From NCBI RefSeq assembly GCF_001613205.1, contig NZ_BDBX01000033.1, positions 62,001 to 126,000 of the forward strand: a stretch of DNA of 64,000 bases, written 5' to 3'. Under the pieces are notes generated by a model. That model saw only the letters and a list, made by a program, of their open reading frames with translations. It was not told where the DNA came from and searched no databases. This document shows positions 18,461-27,475 of this stretch, piece after piece (the stretch's first letter is position 1; every line of letters begins with the position of its first letter). The translations under genes and the position numbers were made by a program. This stretch comes from Nocardia sienata NBRC 100364 (GTDB lineage: Bacteria; Actinomycetota; Actinomycetes; Mycobacteriales; Mycobacteriaceae).

Positions 18461-19313
18461 GGCGGACGGCCGTCTCCGGCCGTCGGACCGCGATGCGCTC
18501 GAGGCTGCCCGATTCCATCGCCACCCACAGCGCGCCGTCCGGCCCGACTGTCACCCCGTGGGGTTCGGCACCGGGAAGTCCGGTCTCGGTGATCGCGCCG
18601 TCGGTGGTGATGCGGCCGAGCCGCGTCGCCGCCCATTCGGTGAACCACAGCGCCCCGTCCGGGCCCGCGACGATGGCATGGGGCCGGGCCGCGCGGTCCG
18701 GGAGCGCGAACTCGGTGATCGTGGCGTCGGTCCCGATCCGGCCGACCTGCCCGGCCCCGATCTCCACGAACCACAGCGCGTCGTCGGGACCTGCGGTGAT
18801 ACCGACCGGCATGGCGCCTTCGGTCGGCAGCGGGTACACGGCCGTGGCGCCGCTGACGGGCTCGATCCGGCCGATCGCATTGCCCTGATTGAGGGTGAAC
18901 CACAGCGCCCCGTCCGGGCCGGTGGTGATCATCGACGGCATTCCCGACACGGCGAACCGGGTCAGTTCTCCGTCCACGGTCAGCCGGCCGATGGTGTCGT
19001 TCTGCAATTCGGTGAACCACACGGCACCGTCGGGGCCCGCGGTGATGCCGTACGGAGATCGCGCCGGGAACCAGGTCGCATCACCTTCCCCAGCGATGCG
19101 GCCGATGCGGTCACCACGGAATTCGGTGAACCACATGGCGTCGCCGGGTCCCGGGACGATCACCGTCGGCTGTCCGCCGGACGGTTCGAGCGGAAAGGTC
19201 CGGACCTCACCGTCGAGGTATCGGCCGACGGCGCCCTCGGCCGCCATGGTGAACCACAGAGCGCCGTCCGGGCCCGCACTGAGCCCATACGGCGATCCGG
19301 AAACCCGAACCAC
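18450..19313 (-). CDS. vgb: Virginiamycin B lyase-like beta-propeller (streptogramin B lyase)
   Basis: The 287-residue protein is built of about seven repeats containing (S/G)PDGALWFT and IGRI, the blade pattern of Vgb. Catalytic-loop equivalents are present: RPHAIVAGPDG and EPHGVTVGPDG, matching the two His-containing blades of staphylococcal Vgb, which linearises type B streptogramins by C-O bond elimination. Length agrees with Vgb (about 290-300). GTG 19313 was chosen because AGGAGG lies 7-8 bases upstream; two in-frame GTGs further up sit on or before that site. Other SMP-30/NHL-type propellers look similar, so the reaction is probable rather than certain. Confidence 0.7.
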   Translation of the reverse strand: MVRVSGSPYGLSAGPDGALWFTMAAEGAVGRYLDGEVRTFPLEPSGGQPTVIVPGPGDAMWFTEFRGDRIGRIAGEGDATWFPARSPYGITAGPDGAVWFTELQNDTIGRLTVDGELTRFAVSGMPSMITTGPDGALWFTLNQGNAIGRIEPVSGATAVYPLPTEGAMPVGITAGPDDALWFVEIGAGQVGRIGTDATITEFALPDRAARPHAIVAGPDGALWFTEWAATRLGRITTDGAITETGLPGAEPHGVTVGPDGALWVAMESGSLERIAVRRPETAVRPAR

Positions 19314-19418
19314 TCGCACTCCTCCTCGCACTGCCGCCCGGTCACGGCGCGACCGGGCGGTACTCCTCGCCCGGCTCGGCGGTCTGCCCGCCGGGCCGCG
19401 CGAGCGCGGTACGACGTG

Positions 19419-19898
19419 TCAGGCGGAGGAGACCTGAGCCTGCCACATCCAGTGCAACTGTTCGAGCCGGGCCGCGATCGCGATGAACAGATCCTGGGTC
19501 ACCGGATCCGCCTTCTCGGTGGCGTCGATGCGCTCCCGCAGGCGGCCGATGACCTTGCTGAGGTTCTTGACGATGGCATCGATGACATCGGTGTCCTGCT
19601 GCCAGCCGTCAGGGAATTCGAGACCGCCGGCCTCCTTGGCGACGGTCGCGGCCCGGCCGTCCGGGCTGACCCCGATGGAGGTCGCCCGTTCGGCGGCCTC
19701 GTCGGTGAACTCGCGGGCCGCGGTCACCAGTTCGTCCAGTGCGAGATGGACGGAGCGGAAGTTACGGCCGAGGACATTCCAGTGGGCCTGCTTGGCGATC
19801 AGCGACAGATCGATGAGGTCGACGACAGTGGCGCGCAGGGCCTCACCGGCGATGTGCTGCTGTTCCGGGTCGAGGGTGCTCTTGATGGGGACGTTCAT
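19419..19898 (-). CDS. dps: Dps family ferritin-like protein
   Basis: The 159-residue protein has the Dps signature KQAHWNVLGRNFRSVHLALDEL (given here only as its span, about residues 37-58) with the ferroxidase His, Asp and Glu. Dps dodecamers oxidise Fe(II) with peroxide and protect DNA. A GAAAGG site precedes the ATG. It is divergent from the PfpI-like gene across 183 bp. Lys-rich tails are short, so DNA binding is uncertain. Confidence 0.85.
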   Translation of the reverse strand: MNVPIKSTLDPEQQHIAGEALRATVVDLIDLSLIAKQAHWNVLGRNFRSVHLALDELVTAAREFTDEAAERATSIGVSPDGRAATVAKEAGGLEFPDGWQQDTDVIDAIVKNLSKVIGRLRERIDATEKADPVTQDLFIAIAARLEQLHWMWQAQVSSA

Positions 19899-20081
19899 CG
19901 TCGAATGCCTTTCTTCTCGTTCGCCGGACAGGGGCCGACTACCCGGTCGTCCGCGCTCGAATCAGCGACCGGCCCGGGTGTGCGCGATCCCACTGACCGG
20001 CGGTGGGCGCCACGTTTCACCGCCATGGGCCCGGGTAGGCCGCGGGACAGACCGCAATCCGCGCATACGGAAGGAGCAGGC

Positions 20082-20669
20082 ATGGGTCAGCAGAATCTGA
20101 CAGGGCGACGAGTCGCTGTTCTCGCCGCCGACGGGGTGGAGCAGGTGGAGCTAGTGCAGCCGCGATCCGCGGTCGAGGACGCCGGCGCCAGCACCGTGCT
20201 GCTGTCGCTGAAACCGGGGCAGATCCAGGCCATGAACCATGATGTGGAGAAGGGCGACACCTTCGACGTGGACCGCGTGGTGGGCGAATGCAGCCCCGAC
20301 GAGTTCGACGCGTTGATTCTGCCGGGCGGCACGACCAATCCCGACAAACTCCGGCAGGACGAGTCGGCGGTGGCCTTCGTGCGGAATTTCTTCGCCACCG
20401 GTAAACCGGTCGGCGTCATCTGCCACGGCCCGTGGACGCTGGTGGAGGCGGATGTGGTGCGGGGCCGCACACTCACGGCCTATCCGAGCGTGCGGACCGA
20501 TATCCGCAATGCCGGCGGCAATGTGGTCGACGAGGAAGTGGTGAACGACCGCGGTCTGGTGTCCAGCCGCAACCCCGGCGATCTGCCCGCGTTCTGCGCG
20601 AAGATCGTCGAGGAGTTCGCGGAGGGGAAACATCCGGTACATCCGGAGGGCGCGACGGCGTCCCGCTGA
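20082..20669 (+). CDS. DJ-1/PfpI family protein (type 1 glutamine amidotransferase-like)
   Basis: The 195-residue protein has the PfpI nucleophile elbow VICHGPWTL (Cys about residue 112), the upstream acidic residue in VAVLAADGVEQVEL and the LILPGGTTNPD loop. Members of this clade act as deglycases or proteases or have stress-linked roles. AAGGAG lies before the ATG at 20082. It lies beside dps, consistent with a stress role, and ends at a strong terminator. Confidence 0.8.
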   Translation: MGQQNLTGRRVAVLAADGVEQVELVQPRSAVEDAGASTVLLSLKPGQIQAMNHDVEKGDTFDVDRVVGECSPDEFDALILPGGTTNPDKLRQDESAVAFVRNFFATGKPVGVICHGPWTLVEADVVRGRTLTAYPSVRTDIRNAGGNVVDEEVVNDRGLVSSRNPGDLPAFCAKIVEEFAEGKHPVHPEGATASR

Positions 20670-20731
20670 CCGGCCGGCACTGCCGGACGCCTCGCGCGGT
20701 AGCACCGCCGCCGCTCCCTTCCCGACCGGAC

Positions 20732-20768
20732 GCCGATAGTGGCCGACCCACATTCGGCCACTATCGGC
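20732..20768. terminator. Strong bidirectional terminator hairpin
   Basis: GCCGATAGTGGCCGA and TCGGCCACTATCGGC form a perfect 15-bp stem with a 7-base loop. It sits between convergent genes ending at 20669 (+) and 20811 (-). Confidence 0.85.
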
Positions 20769-20810
20769 GGGCCCGGCGAGGGAGCACTTTCCCGCCGGGC
20801 CGGTGTCCGG

Positions 20811-22025
20811 CTAGATCACCCCGTGCAGCGGCGGTAGACTGCCGTGCAGCAGTGTGCGGCCGAGGTGCTGGTATTTCCAGCGGACCGGGTCGTGCAGGGT
20901 GTGGGTCCGGGCATTGCGCCAGAAATGGTGCAGGTTGAGGTCGTCGGCCGCGCTGCGGGTACCGCTCACCTCGAACAGCGCGCTGGATACCTCGGTGGCC
21001 GCGCGGTCGGCCAGGATCTTGGCGGTGGCGACGGCGAGCGAGGCCTCGGCGACCTGTTGCGGCGCACCCAGCGCGGCGTCCACCGCCGCACCGGCGGCCG
21101 CCAGCCCGGCCTCGGCCGCGGCGACCGCGACCGCCAGTTCCCCGAACCGCTGCACGAGCAGCGGATCGTCGATCGCCCGGCTCACCTGTGCCTCGAACCA
21201 GGGCCGGCTCTTCTCCCGAGCGAAGCCGGCGGCGGCGGTGAGCGCCCCGCGGGCGATACCCGTGTCGATTGCCGCGTGCAGCAGCTGCGCGGAGGCACCG
21301 TAGGCGGTGGGCCGGTCGACCGCGGCGGTCCGGGCCACCAGCTGATCGCGCTCGACCACCACGTTCTCGAACGACACCGTACCGCTGCCGGTGGTGCGCT
21401 GACCGAAACCGTTCCAGTCGTCGACGATCCGCACGCCCGGGGCGTCGGCGGGCAGGAAGGCGATGTACTGACCGCCCGGCAGCCCGGCAGCACCCTCGGG
21501 ATCATCCAGCTCGGTCAGGACCGCCAGGAAGTCGGCGAACAGGGAACCGGTGCAGTAGTACTTGACCCCGTCGACCCGGAAGCGCTGTCCGCCCGCGAGC
21601 GGGCGCACGGTCGTCGCGATATCGGCGACGGTCGCGCCGCCGCGTTCGGACTGGGCGTTCGCGATCTGTGCGCCGTCCAGGACACCACCCAGATAACGGC
21701 GCCGCTGGCCGGCGGACCCCGCCAGCTTCAGTAGGTTCACATAGACGAAGTGGCTGTGCGGAATCTGCGCGATATTCGGATCGGCGACCGCGAGCAGCCG
21801 CACCACCTCCGCGACCTCGCTGGGCGGCAGATCAGCGCCGCCCAGGTCCGCGGGCACGGTCACCGCCAGCAGCCCGGTGGCCGCGAGTTCGCGCACTTCG
21901 GCGAAGGGCAGGGCCCGCTCCCGGTCGCGGTCGGCGGCACCCACCGCGAATTCGGCCGCCAGCTCCGCGGCAACGGCGCGCGCCTGCGCGGCCGAGGCGA
22001 TCCGGGCAGCCCCGACCGCGGTCAT
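20811..22025 (-). CDS. sfnB: SfnB-like acyl-CoA-dehydrogenase-fold oxidoreductase, sulfur acquisition
   Basis: The 404-residue protein has the acyl-CoA dehydrogenase/DszC fold: PADLGGADLP near the N-terminus, NAQSERGG flavin loop, KYYCTGSLFADFL and the C-terminal LNLHHFWRNARTHTLHDPV of SfnB/DszC-type flavin monooxygenases. SfnB works in dimethyl sulfone or organosulfur use under sulfate limitation. Its ATG overlaps the SfnG stop (ATGA), so the two are coupled. A paralogue lies at 30189-31406. Confidence 0.75.
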   Translation of the reverse strand: MTAVGAARIASAAQARAVAAELAAEFAVGAADRDRERALPFAEVRELAATGLLAVTVPADLGGADLPPSEVAEVVRLLAVADPNIAQIPHSHFVYVNLLKLAGSAGQRRRYLGGVLDGAQIANAQSERGGATVADIATTVRPLAGGQRFRVDGVKYYCTGSLFADFLAVLTELDDPEGAAGLPGGQYIAFLPADAPGVRIVDDWNGFGQRTTGSGTVSFENVVVERDQLVARTAAVDRPTAYGASAQLLHAAIDTGIARGALTAAAGFAREKSRPWFEAQVSRAIDDPLLVQRFGELAVAVAAAEAGLAAAGAAVDAALGAPQQVAEASLAVATAKILADRAATEVSSALFEVSGTRSAADDLNLHHFWRNARTHTLHDPVRWKYQHLGRTLLHGSLPPLHGVI

Positions 22026-23140
22026 CGCCCTGCCACCGCTGCCGGACGTCGCGCGGCCTCGAGTTCACGTACCAGCGGCAGCACCTTGGCCCCGAAGTAC
22101 TCGATCTCCTCCTGGAAGTGCAGGAATCCGCCCAGGATCAAGTCCACGCCCAGTTCGCGATAGGCGACGATCCGCTCGGCGACCTGCTCGGGCGTACCGA
22201 TCAGCTTGGTCCGGAACCCGTCGTTGTACTGGACCAGATCCTCGAAACTCGAATCCGCCCACATCCCCTTGCCGTCCCGGGTGGCGGCGCCGGCCTGCTG
22301 CACGGCGTCGCGGAAACCCTCGACCGCCGGCTTGTCGGCCTTGTCGATGATCTCGCGCAGAGTGTCGTGTGCCTCGCGCTCGGTATCGCGGGCGATGATG
22401 AAGCCGTTCAGCCCGAACTTCACTTCCCGGTCGTGAGCCCGGGCGACCGCCCGCAGATCGTCGAGTTGTTCGGTGACGCCGTCGAAGTCCTTGCCGTTGG
22501 AGAAATACCAGTCCGCGTGGCGTCCGCCGTTGCGGCGGGCCGCGCTGGAGTTACCGCCCTGGAACAGCTCGGGATTCGGGCGTTCGGGGGTGTTCAGCGG
22601 CTTCGGCTTGAGCGTGAAATCGCGGATGCGGTAGAAATCGCCGCCGTAGTTCACGTTGTCCTCGGTCCAGATCTTGCGGATCACTTCCAGGAACTCCGCG
22701 CTGCGGCGGTAGCGCTCGTCGTGTTCGAGCCACGGCTCACCGAGTGCGGTGAACTCCCCCGCGAACCAGCCCGAGACCACATTGATAGCGAACCGCCCGC
22801 CCGACAGATGATCGGCGGTGGCACCGAATTTGGCGAGTACGGCGGGATGCCACAGGCCGGGATGGACCGCGGCGATCACCTTCAGCCGTTCGGTGGCGCC
22901 GAGCAGCGCCAGGCTGAACGAAGTGGATTCGTGCTGGTACTCGGCGCCGTAGGAGGCGGTATAGCGGACCTGGGAGAGCGCATAGTCGAAACCGTTGCGT
23001 TCGGCGGTCTGCGCGAGCTTCTTGTTGTACTCGAAATCCCAGCCGGTGCGCTGTTCGATATCGCTGGTCACCAGACCGCCGCTGACATTGGGGACCCAGT
23101 AGGCGAACCGGAGCCGGTCGGTGATCTTCTCAGTACTCAT
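22022..23140 (-). CDS. sfnG: SfnG-like FMNH2-dependent dimethyl sulfone monooxygenase
   Basis: The 372-residue protein is a bacterial-luciferase-like monooxygenase with LRFAYWVPNVSGGLVTSDI at the start, KVIAAVHPGLWHP, FAINVVSGWFAGEF and FQGGNSSAARR. These match SfnG, which converts dimethyl sulfone to methanesulfinate with reduced FMN from a partner reductase. ATG 23140 follows GGGAGG; an in-frame extension to 23257 lacks a ribosome site. It is first in a two-gene unit with SfnB. Confidence 0.8.
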   Translation of the reverse strand: MSTEKITDRLRFAYWVPNVSGGLVTSDIEQRTGWDFEYNKKLAQTAERNGFDYALSQVRYTASYGAEYQHESTSFSLALLGATERLKVIAAVHPGLWHPAVLAKFGATADHLSGGRFAINVVSGWFAGEFTALGEPWLEHDERYRRSAEFLEVIRKIWTEDNVNYGGDFYRIRDFTLKPKPLNTPERPNPELFQGGNSSAARRNGGRHADWYFSNGKDFDGVTEQLDDLRAVARAHDREVKFGLNGFIIARDTEREAHDTLREIIDKADKPAVEGFRDAVQQAGAATRDGKGMWADSSFEDLVQYNDGFRTKLIGTPEQVAERIVAYRELGVDLILGGFLHFQEEIEYFGAKVLPLVRELEAARRPAAVAGR

Positions 23141-23509
23141 CGAGCCTCCCTCGAGCTGGTACATGCGGTCCGCGGAGGCCGAAGCGTCGGCGGGGGTGGC
23201 GCATATCGCTGCTCCCGCCGCCGGTCCGCGGCCTCTGTGGTCTGGAAGGCCGGGCACGGCAACTCCTGCACCCGGCGCGAGTCCAGTTCACCAGCGCGGT
23301 TGTGGAGGGACGAGGTTTTGAATCGGCGGGAACCTATCCCGATACATGCACCCGGCGACCGGGAGCGGTGGGTCGGGCAGGCGGTGGCCACGCCGGGTCG
23401 CCCGGCGCGGGAACGCGCCCGTGGACCCCGCACCCGAGTACCGGCGACCCGCATCCGATACTCGGGCTCGCAGCCGGCCGCCCGGCGGCCCCGAGTCGCC
23501 GGGGTCGGG
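23141..23509. other. Intergenic region between StyA-like gene and sfnG
   Basis: The 369 bp must hold the sfnG promoter (minus strand) and the end of the StyA-like transcript. Many short inverted GC repeats occur (for example two copies of GGCC-GCGGACCG-type sequence at 23185-23235), but no known sulfur riboswitch consensus was recognised. No gene seen. Confidence 0.4.
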
Positions 23510-24883
23510 TCAGGCGGTGGCGGCGGCTGCGCTGTACTGCGACCTGCTGAACCGGCCGGCGGGCCGGAACCGGGCCAGCACCTCGGCCGCGTCCTCCCCG
23601 GTGACCTGCGCGATGAGCTGGTGCGCGTCGGCCACCGAGTTCACCGGGCGGGCCGCTTGCGGGCGGTGCAGTGTGCCCACGAGCGCCGAGGCGAAGCGGG
23701 GGTCGGCCGCGGCCGCGCTGAAGAACTGGCCGCCGATCTCGGCGAACTCGGGGTCACTGAGGAACAGCCGGGTGACCTTGGCGGCGTCCTCGGCGCGGGC
23801 CTCCAGAAACGCCTCGTACTCTGCGGTGATCCAGGCGTCGTCGAAGGCGCCGTCGTGCGTGGCCGCCGCGGCGACCAGACGTTGTGCCTGGATGAGCCCG
23901 CTTTGCGCCCCCTGCCCGGCGATCGGGTCGTAGGCCACGGCGGTATCGCCCAGCGCCGCCACCGGATGCCCGCCCGCGGTGTGCCCGACCCCGCGCCGGA
24001 ACAGCGGCCGCACCGCACCCTTGAGCCAGGAGTGCGGATCCTCGGAAAGCACCCTCGTGGCGAGTACCTCCGGCAGGTCCCAGTCGAGGTAGTCGCGGTA
24101 GAGGTCGGTCACGATCCGGTGCGCCGATTCCGCCGAATCGGCGGCCGCGAACCGCTTCTCCCAGTCGCCGCCCGGCCGTGCCCAGCCCAGGAACGCCCAG
24201 GTCGGCCCGGCGTCTTTGTGCAGATACGGTCCCCACCACGCCTCGCCTTCCTCGGCCACGATGGAGAAACCGCTGCGGCCACCGCCGGCCGGGCTGCGGT
24301 GGGCGAACACCGACTCGTCGTGCGGGAGACCGGTCACGGTGACAGTCAGCAGGCTGCGTTGGGGCGCGTCGTAGACGGTGCGGGTCCGGTCCACCTCGAA
24401 CAGCTGGGACAGCCCGCCCCGGCCGGTCGCGACCAGCGTCAGATCGTTGTCGGCGGCGATCGGGTCGAGCCGTTCGGGTGTCACCGGGTCGACGACGAAC
24501 CGGCCGCCGCGTTCCAGGAAGGTGGTCAGCCGTTCGTCGGCCTTGAGCCGGGTGTCGACGGCGAGACCGTGGAATCCGTCGAACGCACCGTCGAAGGCGA
24601 TCAGTTCCTCGCCGCCACCGGCGACACGAACCGTGAGACCGCTGTGCAGCGGTGCGCGATCGAGGTAGGTGGGCAGCCCGAGCGCCGCTTCGGCGGCCTG
24701 GGCCTCACCGAAGATCAGCGCGGTACCGGTGGCCGGCACCTTGTCGCGCAGGTCGCGCTGGTCCTTGTCGCTGTAGACGGTGACCGTGAAACCGGCGTCG
24801 AGCAGGCCGAGCGCCGCGGTCACGCCGGTCTGCCCGGCCCCGATCACGGCGGCCTTACGGTGGGAGGTGTGCTGTGTTGTCAT
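23510..24883 (-). CDS. Styrene/indole-monooxygenase-like FAD oxygenase (StyA family)
   Basis: The 457-residue protein starts with a Rossmann FAD site VIGAGQTGVTAALGLLDAG and shows the StyA-type layout: the HTAGGHPVAALGDTAVAYDPIAGQGA region as the second FAD motif (about residues 310-335) and a helical C-terminus. StyA epoxidises styrene or indole with FADH2 from StyB; no reductase is seen here. ATG 24883 was chosen; an in-frame GTG at 24919 also lacks a good ribosome site. Proximity to sfnG/sfnB suggests co-use for sulfur or aromatic substrates; this is inference. Confidence 0.7.
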   Translation of the reverse strand: MTTQHTSHRKAAVIGAGQTGVTAALGLLDAGFTVTVYSDKDQRDLRDKVPATGTALIFGEAQAAEAALGLPTYLDRAPLHSGLTVRVAGGGEELIAFDGAFDGFHGLAVDTRLKADERLTTFLERGGRFVVDPVTPERLDPIAADNDLTLVATGRGGLSQLFEVDRTRTVYDAPQRSLLTVTVTGLPHDESVFAHRSPAGGGRSGFSIVAEEGEAWWGPYLHKDAGPTWAFLGWARPGGDWEKRFAAADSAESAHRIVTDLYRDYLDWDLPEVLATRVLSEDPHSWLKGAVRPLFRRGVGHTAGGHPVAALGDTAVAYDPIAGQGAQSGLIQAQRLVAAAATHDGAFDDAWITAEYEAFLEARAEDAAKVTRLFLSDPEFAEIGGQFFSAAAADPRFASALVGTLHRPQAARPVNSVADAHQLIAQVTGEDAAEVLARFRPAGRFSRSQYSAAAATA

Positions 24884-25034
24884 AGCGCCATGGTCACGAT
24901 CACCGCGGCCGGGGTGCACTATTACACTCAGCGCGAATTGATGGCGAACAACCCCGCACGGCAGCGTTTTTCATGACACCATCGACGGTTTCCGCGCGAC
25001 CGGGCCGGTCCGCGCCGCTCTACCATCGCCGAGC

Positions 25035-25529
25035 ATGACCTTCGATCTCGTCCCACTGACCGGCGACCGCGCCGAGGGGTACCGGCAGCTCACCGCGCAG
25101 GCCGACGCTCTGTTGTCCGGCGAAGCCGACCGGATCGCGAACGCCGCCAATCTGAGCGCGCTGATCTACCACAGCCTGTCCGAGGTGAACTGGGCCGGTT
25201 TCTACTTCTACGACGGCCGGGAACTCGTCGTGGGCCCCTTCCAGGGCAAACCGGCCTGCGTACGGATCGCGCTCGGCGCGGGTGTGTGCGGTACCGCCGC
25301 ACATACCCGCCGCACCCAGCTGGTGCCCGATGTGCACGCCTATCCCGGCCATATCGCCTGCGACGCCGACAGCCGATCGGAGATCGTGGTGCCGCTGATC
25401 GGCGGCGGTGACGAGTTGATCGGTGTGCTCGATATCGACAGTCCGCGCGTCGCGCGATTCGACGAGACCGACCGGCGTGGGCTGGAATCGGTCGCCGAGG
25501 TCTTCGTGCGGTCGCTGCCCGGCGGCTGA
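25035..25529 (+). CDS. msrC: Free methionine-(R)-sulfoxide reductase (GAF domain)
   Basis: The 164-residue GAF protein contains VNWAGFYFYDGRELVVGPFQ, GKPACVRIALGAGVCGTAA and HIACDADSRSEIVVPL. The three Cys match the catalytic and resolving Cys of fRMsr (YebR). It reduces free methionine-R-sulfoxide with thioredoxin, which fits a region rich in sulfur metabolism. No clear ribosome site; TACCAT 14 bases before the ATG could be a -10 for a leaderless message. Divergent from the StyA-like gene. Confidence 0.85.
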   Translation: MTFDLVPLTGDRAEGYRQLTAQADALLSGEADRIANAANLSALIYHSLSEVNWAGFYFYDGRELVVGPFQGKPACVRIALGAGVCGTAAHTRRTQLVPDVHAYPGHIACDADSRSEIVVPLIGGGDELIGVLDIDSPRVARFDETDRRGLESVAEVFVRSLPGG

Positions 25530-25541
25530 TCCGGGCCGATC

Positions 25542-25922
25542 CTATCGCCGCACCGGCTGGTCCTGGGGCCGGTGGTGCAGCCGCCCGCGCCGGCGCGGTG
25601 CTCGCCGCGCGGCTTCCAGCCGCACCTGCGCGACGAGATGCTCGGGAACGAAGCCGACGATGTCGCGCCGTGAGCCGATCACCAGTTTGCGCAGTACAGC
25701 GGCAAGTTGCGCCTCGGTGGTGCGGACCGAGGTGCCCCGGCGGACCGCGATGGCGCTGTTGGTCCAGCCCGCGGCCGCGAGAATCGCGACCGCGCGCTCG
25801 GCTTCGGACAGCTCACGCCACGGTTCGCGAACGACCGAGTGCCCGGGTTCGTACGCGGAGCCCGCGTGACGGTCGCAGGCGCCGCGCGCTGCCGGGCGGA
25901 AGTCACGAAGGGCCGGCATCAC
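25542..25922 (-). CDS. Small LuxR-type helix-turn-helix protein
   Basis: The 126-residue protein has a LuxR/GerE-type HTH at about residues 38-95: LSEAERAVAILAAAGWTNSA then IAVRRGTSVRTTEAQLAAVLRKL. No receiver or sensor domain is present; the C-terminus is Arg-rich. GTG 25922 and ATG 25919 are both possible and overlap the VOC gene stop, so the two are probably co-translated. The target is unknown. Confidence 0.6.
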   Translation of the reverse strand: MMPALRDFRPAARGACDRHAGSAYEPGHSVVREPWRELSEAERAVAILAAAGWTNSAIAVRRGTSVRTTEAQLAAVLRKLVIGSRRDIVGFVPEHLVAQVRLEAARRAPRRRGRLHHRPQDQPVRR

Positions 25923-26350
25923 AGCGGGGCCGTGAGCTCGAGATGGATCCCGTCCGGATCGTCGAACGACAGGATCGCAATGCCGAACTGCTCCATTTCG
26001 GTGACCACCCCGTGTTCGACACCCGCGGCCGCCAATCGCTCGGCGGCGGTGAACAGGTCCTGCTTGGAATCCACCGCGAAGCTCAGATGGTCCAGCCCGA
26101 CCCGCTCGGAATCGAATGAATCACCGGCGGCCGCGACCGGGCGCAGACCCAGCAGCATGGCGCCGGCCTGGAACACGCATCCGCCGTAGAGCCGGTACGG
26201 ATCGGTGCGGACCTCCGGATCGTCCGGATGTCCTGGGGATTCGGCGACGATATCGAACCCGAGCACATCACGGTAGAAGTCGCGGGACCGGTCTATATCG
26301 GTCACCGTGAGTCGGATGTGGTGGGGGCCGTGGGTGGCGAGGACGGGCAT
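25919..26350 (-). CDS. VOC (glyoxalase/bleomycin resistance-like) protein
   Basis: The 143-residue protein has two beta-alpha-beta-beta-beta modules. HHIRLTVTDIDRSRDFYRDVLGF opens the first (about residues 9-31) and LDHLSFAVDSKQDL the second; FDDPDGIHLELTAP ends it. The metal-binding His and Glu (HHIRLTV, HLSFAV, HLEL) are present, typical of dioxygenases and lyases of the VOC superfamily. ATG 26350 has GGAG 6 bases upstream. Divergent from a GlxA-like regulator that may control it. Confidence 0.75.
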   Translation of the reverse strand: MPVLATHGPHHIRLTVTDIDRSRDFYRDVLGFDIVAESPGHPDDPEVRTDPYRLYGGCVFQAGAMLLGLRPVAAAGDSFDSERVGLDHLSFAVDSKQDLFTAAERLAAAGVEHGVVTEMEQFGIAILSFDDPDGIHLELTAPL

Positions 26351-26466
26351 ATGCACTCCGGGAAGGGTGTTGCGCGCTGGGCGTCGAGGTGGCGGAGAAA
26401 CCGACCGGGCGGCCGGTGCGGCTTCTCCATCGCGAAAGCGTAAAACCGATTCATCCCGAACAGGAG

Positions 26467-26501
26467 TGTCGGAAACGACATATTACGTACTATTCCCGAC
26501 A
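26467..26501 (+). promoter_or_regulatory. Promoter region of the GlxA-like gene, leaderless start likely
   Basis: TACTAT at 26488-26493 is a good -10 and the ATG follows 8 bases later, with no ribosome site, suggesting a leaderless message. TGTCGGAA and TTCCCGACA form an imperfect inverted repeat around it, a possible autoregulatory site shared with the divergent VOC gene. Confidence 0.45.
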
Positions 26502-27475
26502 TGGACGTGACCATATTCGTCGTGGACGGTATCGCCGATTTCGGCTTCGCCGCCCTGCTCGAAACTTTCGCCACGGCGAATGCGATGCGTACGAGACTGG
26601 ACACGCCGCCGGAACCGTGGCAGGTCCGGGTCGCTTCACTGGGTACCGAGATCCGCTCCGGCCACGGCCACACCGTGCCCACGGTTCCGCTCGGCGAACT
26701 CGACGACGACCCCGACCTGCTCCTGATACCCGCGGTCAGCGCGCTGGAGGCCGACGCCTTGATCCAACTGGTGTCCGCTCCCGAGAACGCCGCCGTGCTC
26801 GATCGGATCAGAGGGATACACGCGGGTGGTGCCCGGCTCGGCGCCGCGTGTACGGGCACCTTCCTGCTGGCCGAGGCCGGCGTGCTGAACGGGTCGCGGG
26901 CGACCACCAGCTGGTGGCTGGGCCCGAGCTTCCGGCGCCGCTACCCCGAGGTCGAGTTGGACGAGAGCGCGACGCTGTGCCGCGGTGAGCGGGTGACCAC
27001 GGCGGGCGCCTCGCTGTCACATCTGGATCTGGCGCTGTCGTTCGTGCACGCGCGCAGTCCCGCGCTCGCCGACCTCACCGGCCGGTATCTGGCCGACGGG
27101 AACCGCCGGTCCCAGGCCGATTTCGCCGTCCCCGAGGTGATCGCTGCCGGCCACTCGCTCACCTCCGGTTTCGAGCGATGGGTCCGTGAACACATCGGTG
27201 AAGGTTTCCGGATTTCGCGGGCCGCCGCGGAACTCGGCGTCACCGAACGCAGCCTGCAACGCGCCACCCAGGCCGAACTCGGCAGATCACCCCGCGATTT
27301 CGTGGACGACATCCGGCTCGAGCGCGCCGCACACCTGTTGCGTACGACGGCGCTCACGGTGGACACCGTGGCGGCGAAGGTCGGCTACTTGAACGGCGGT
27401 ACCCTGCGCAACCTGGTCCGGCGGCGCCGCGGTATGTCCATGGCGGAGTTCCGGTCGGCCGGGCCGGTGTGGTGA
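26501..27475 (+). CDS. GlxA-family AraC-type transcriptional regulator
   Basis: The 324-residue protein joins a DJ-1/PfpI-like domain (residues 1-190; LGAACTGTFLLAEAGVL resembles the nucleophile elbow) to an AraC/XylS DNA-binding domain (about 215-320; ISRAAAELGVTERSLQRATQ and VDTVAAKVGYLNGGTLRNLV as the two HTH motifs). GlxA-type regulators usually sense small metabolites and control a neighbouring gene; the divergent VOC/LuxR pair is the obvious candidate. Confidence 0.85.
   Translation: MDVTIFVVDGIADFGFAALLETFATANAMRTRLDTPPEPWQVRVASLGTEIRSGHGHTVPTVPLGELDDDPDLLLIPAVSALEADALIQLVSAPENAAVLDRIRGIHAGGARLGAACTGTFLLAEAGVLNGSRATTSWWLGPSFRRRYPEVELDESATLCRGERVTTAGASLSHLDLALSFVHARSPALADLTGRYLADGNRRSQADFAVPEVIAAGHSLTSGFERWVREHIGEGFRISRAAAELGVTERSLQRATQAELGRSPRDFVDDIRLERAAHLLRTTALTVDTVAAKVGYLNGGTLRNLVRRRRGMSMAEFRSAGPVW

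Noticed and set aside
23141-23260. Possible S-adenosylmethionine-type riboswitch before sfnG
   Set aside because: GC-rich inverted repeats are present but no conserved SAM riboswitch core could be identified on the minus strand.
21668-24976. Plus-strand open frame of about 1100 codons opposite sfnB, sfnG and the StyA-like gene
   Set aside because: All three minus-strand genes have family motifs, ribosome sites and overlaps; the plus frame has none.
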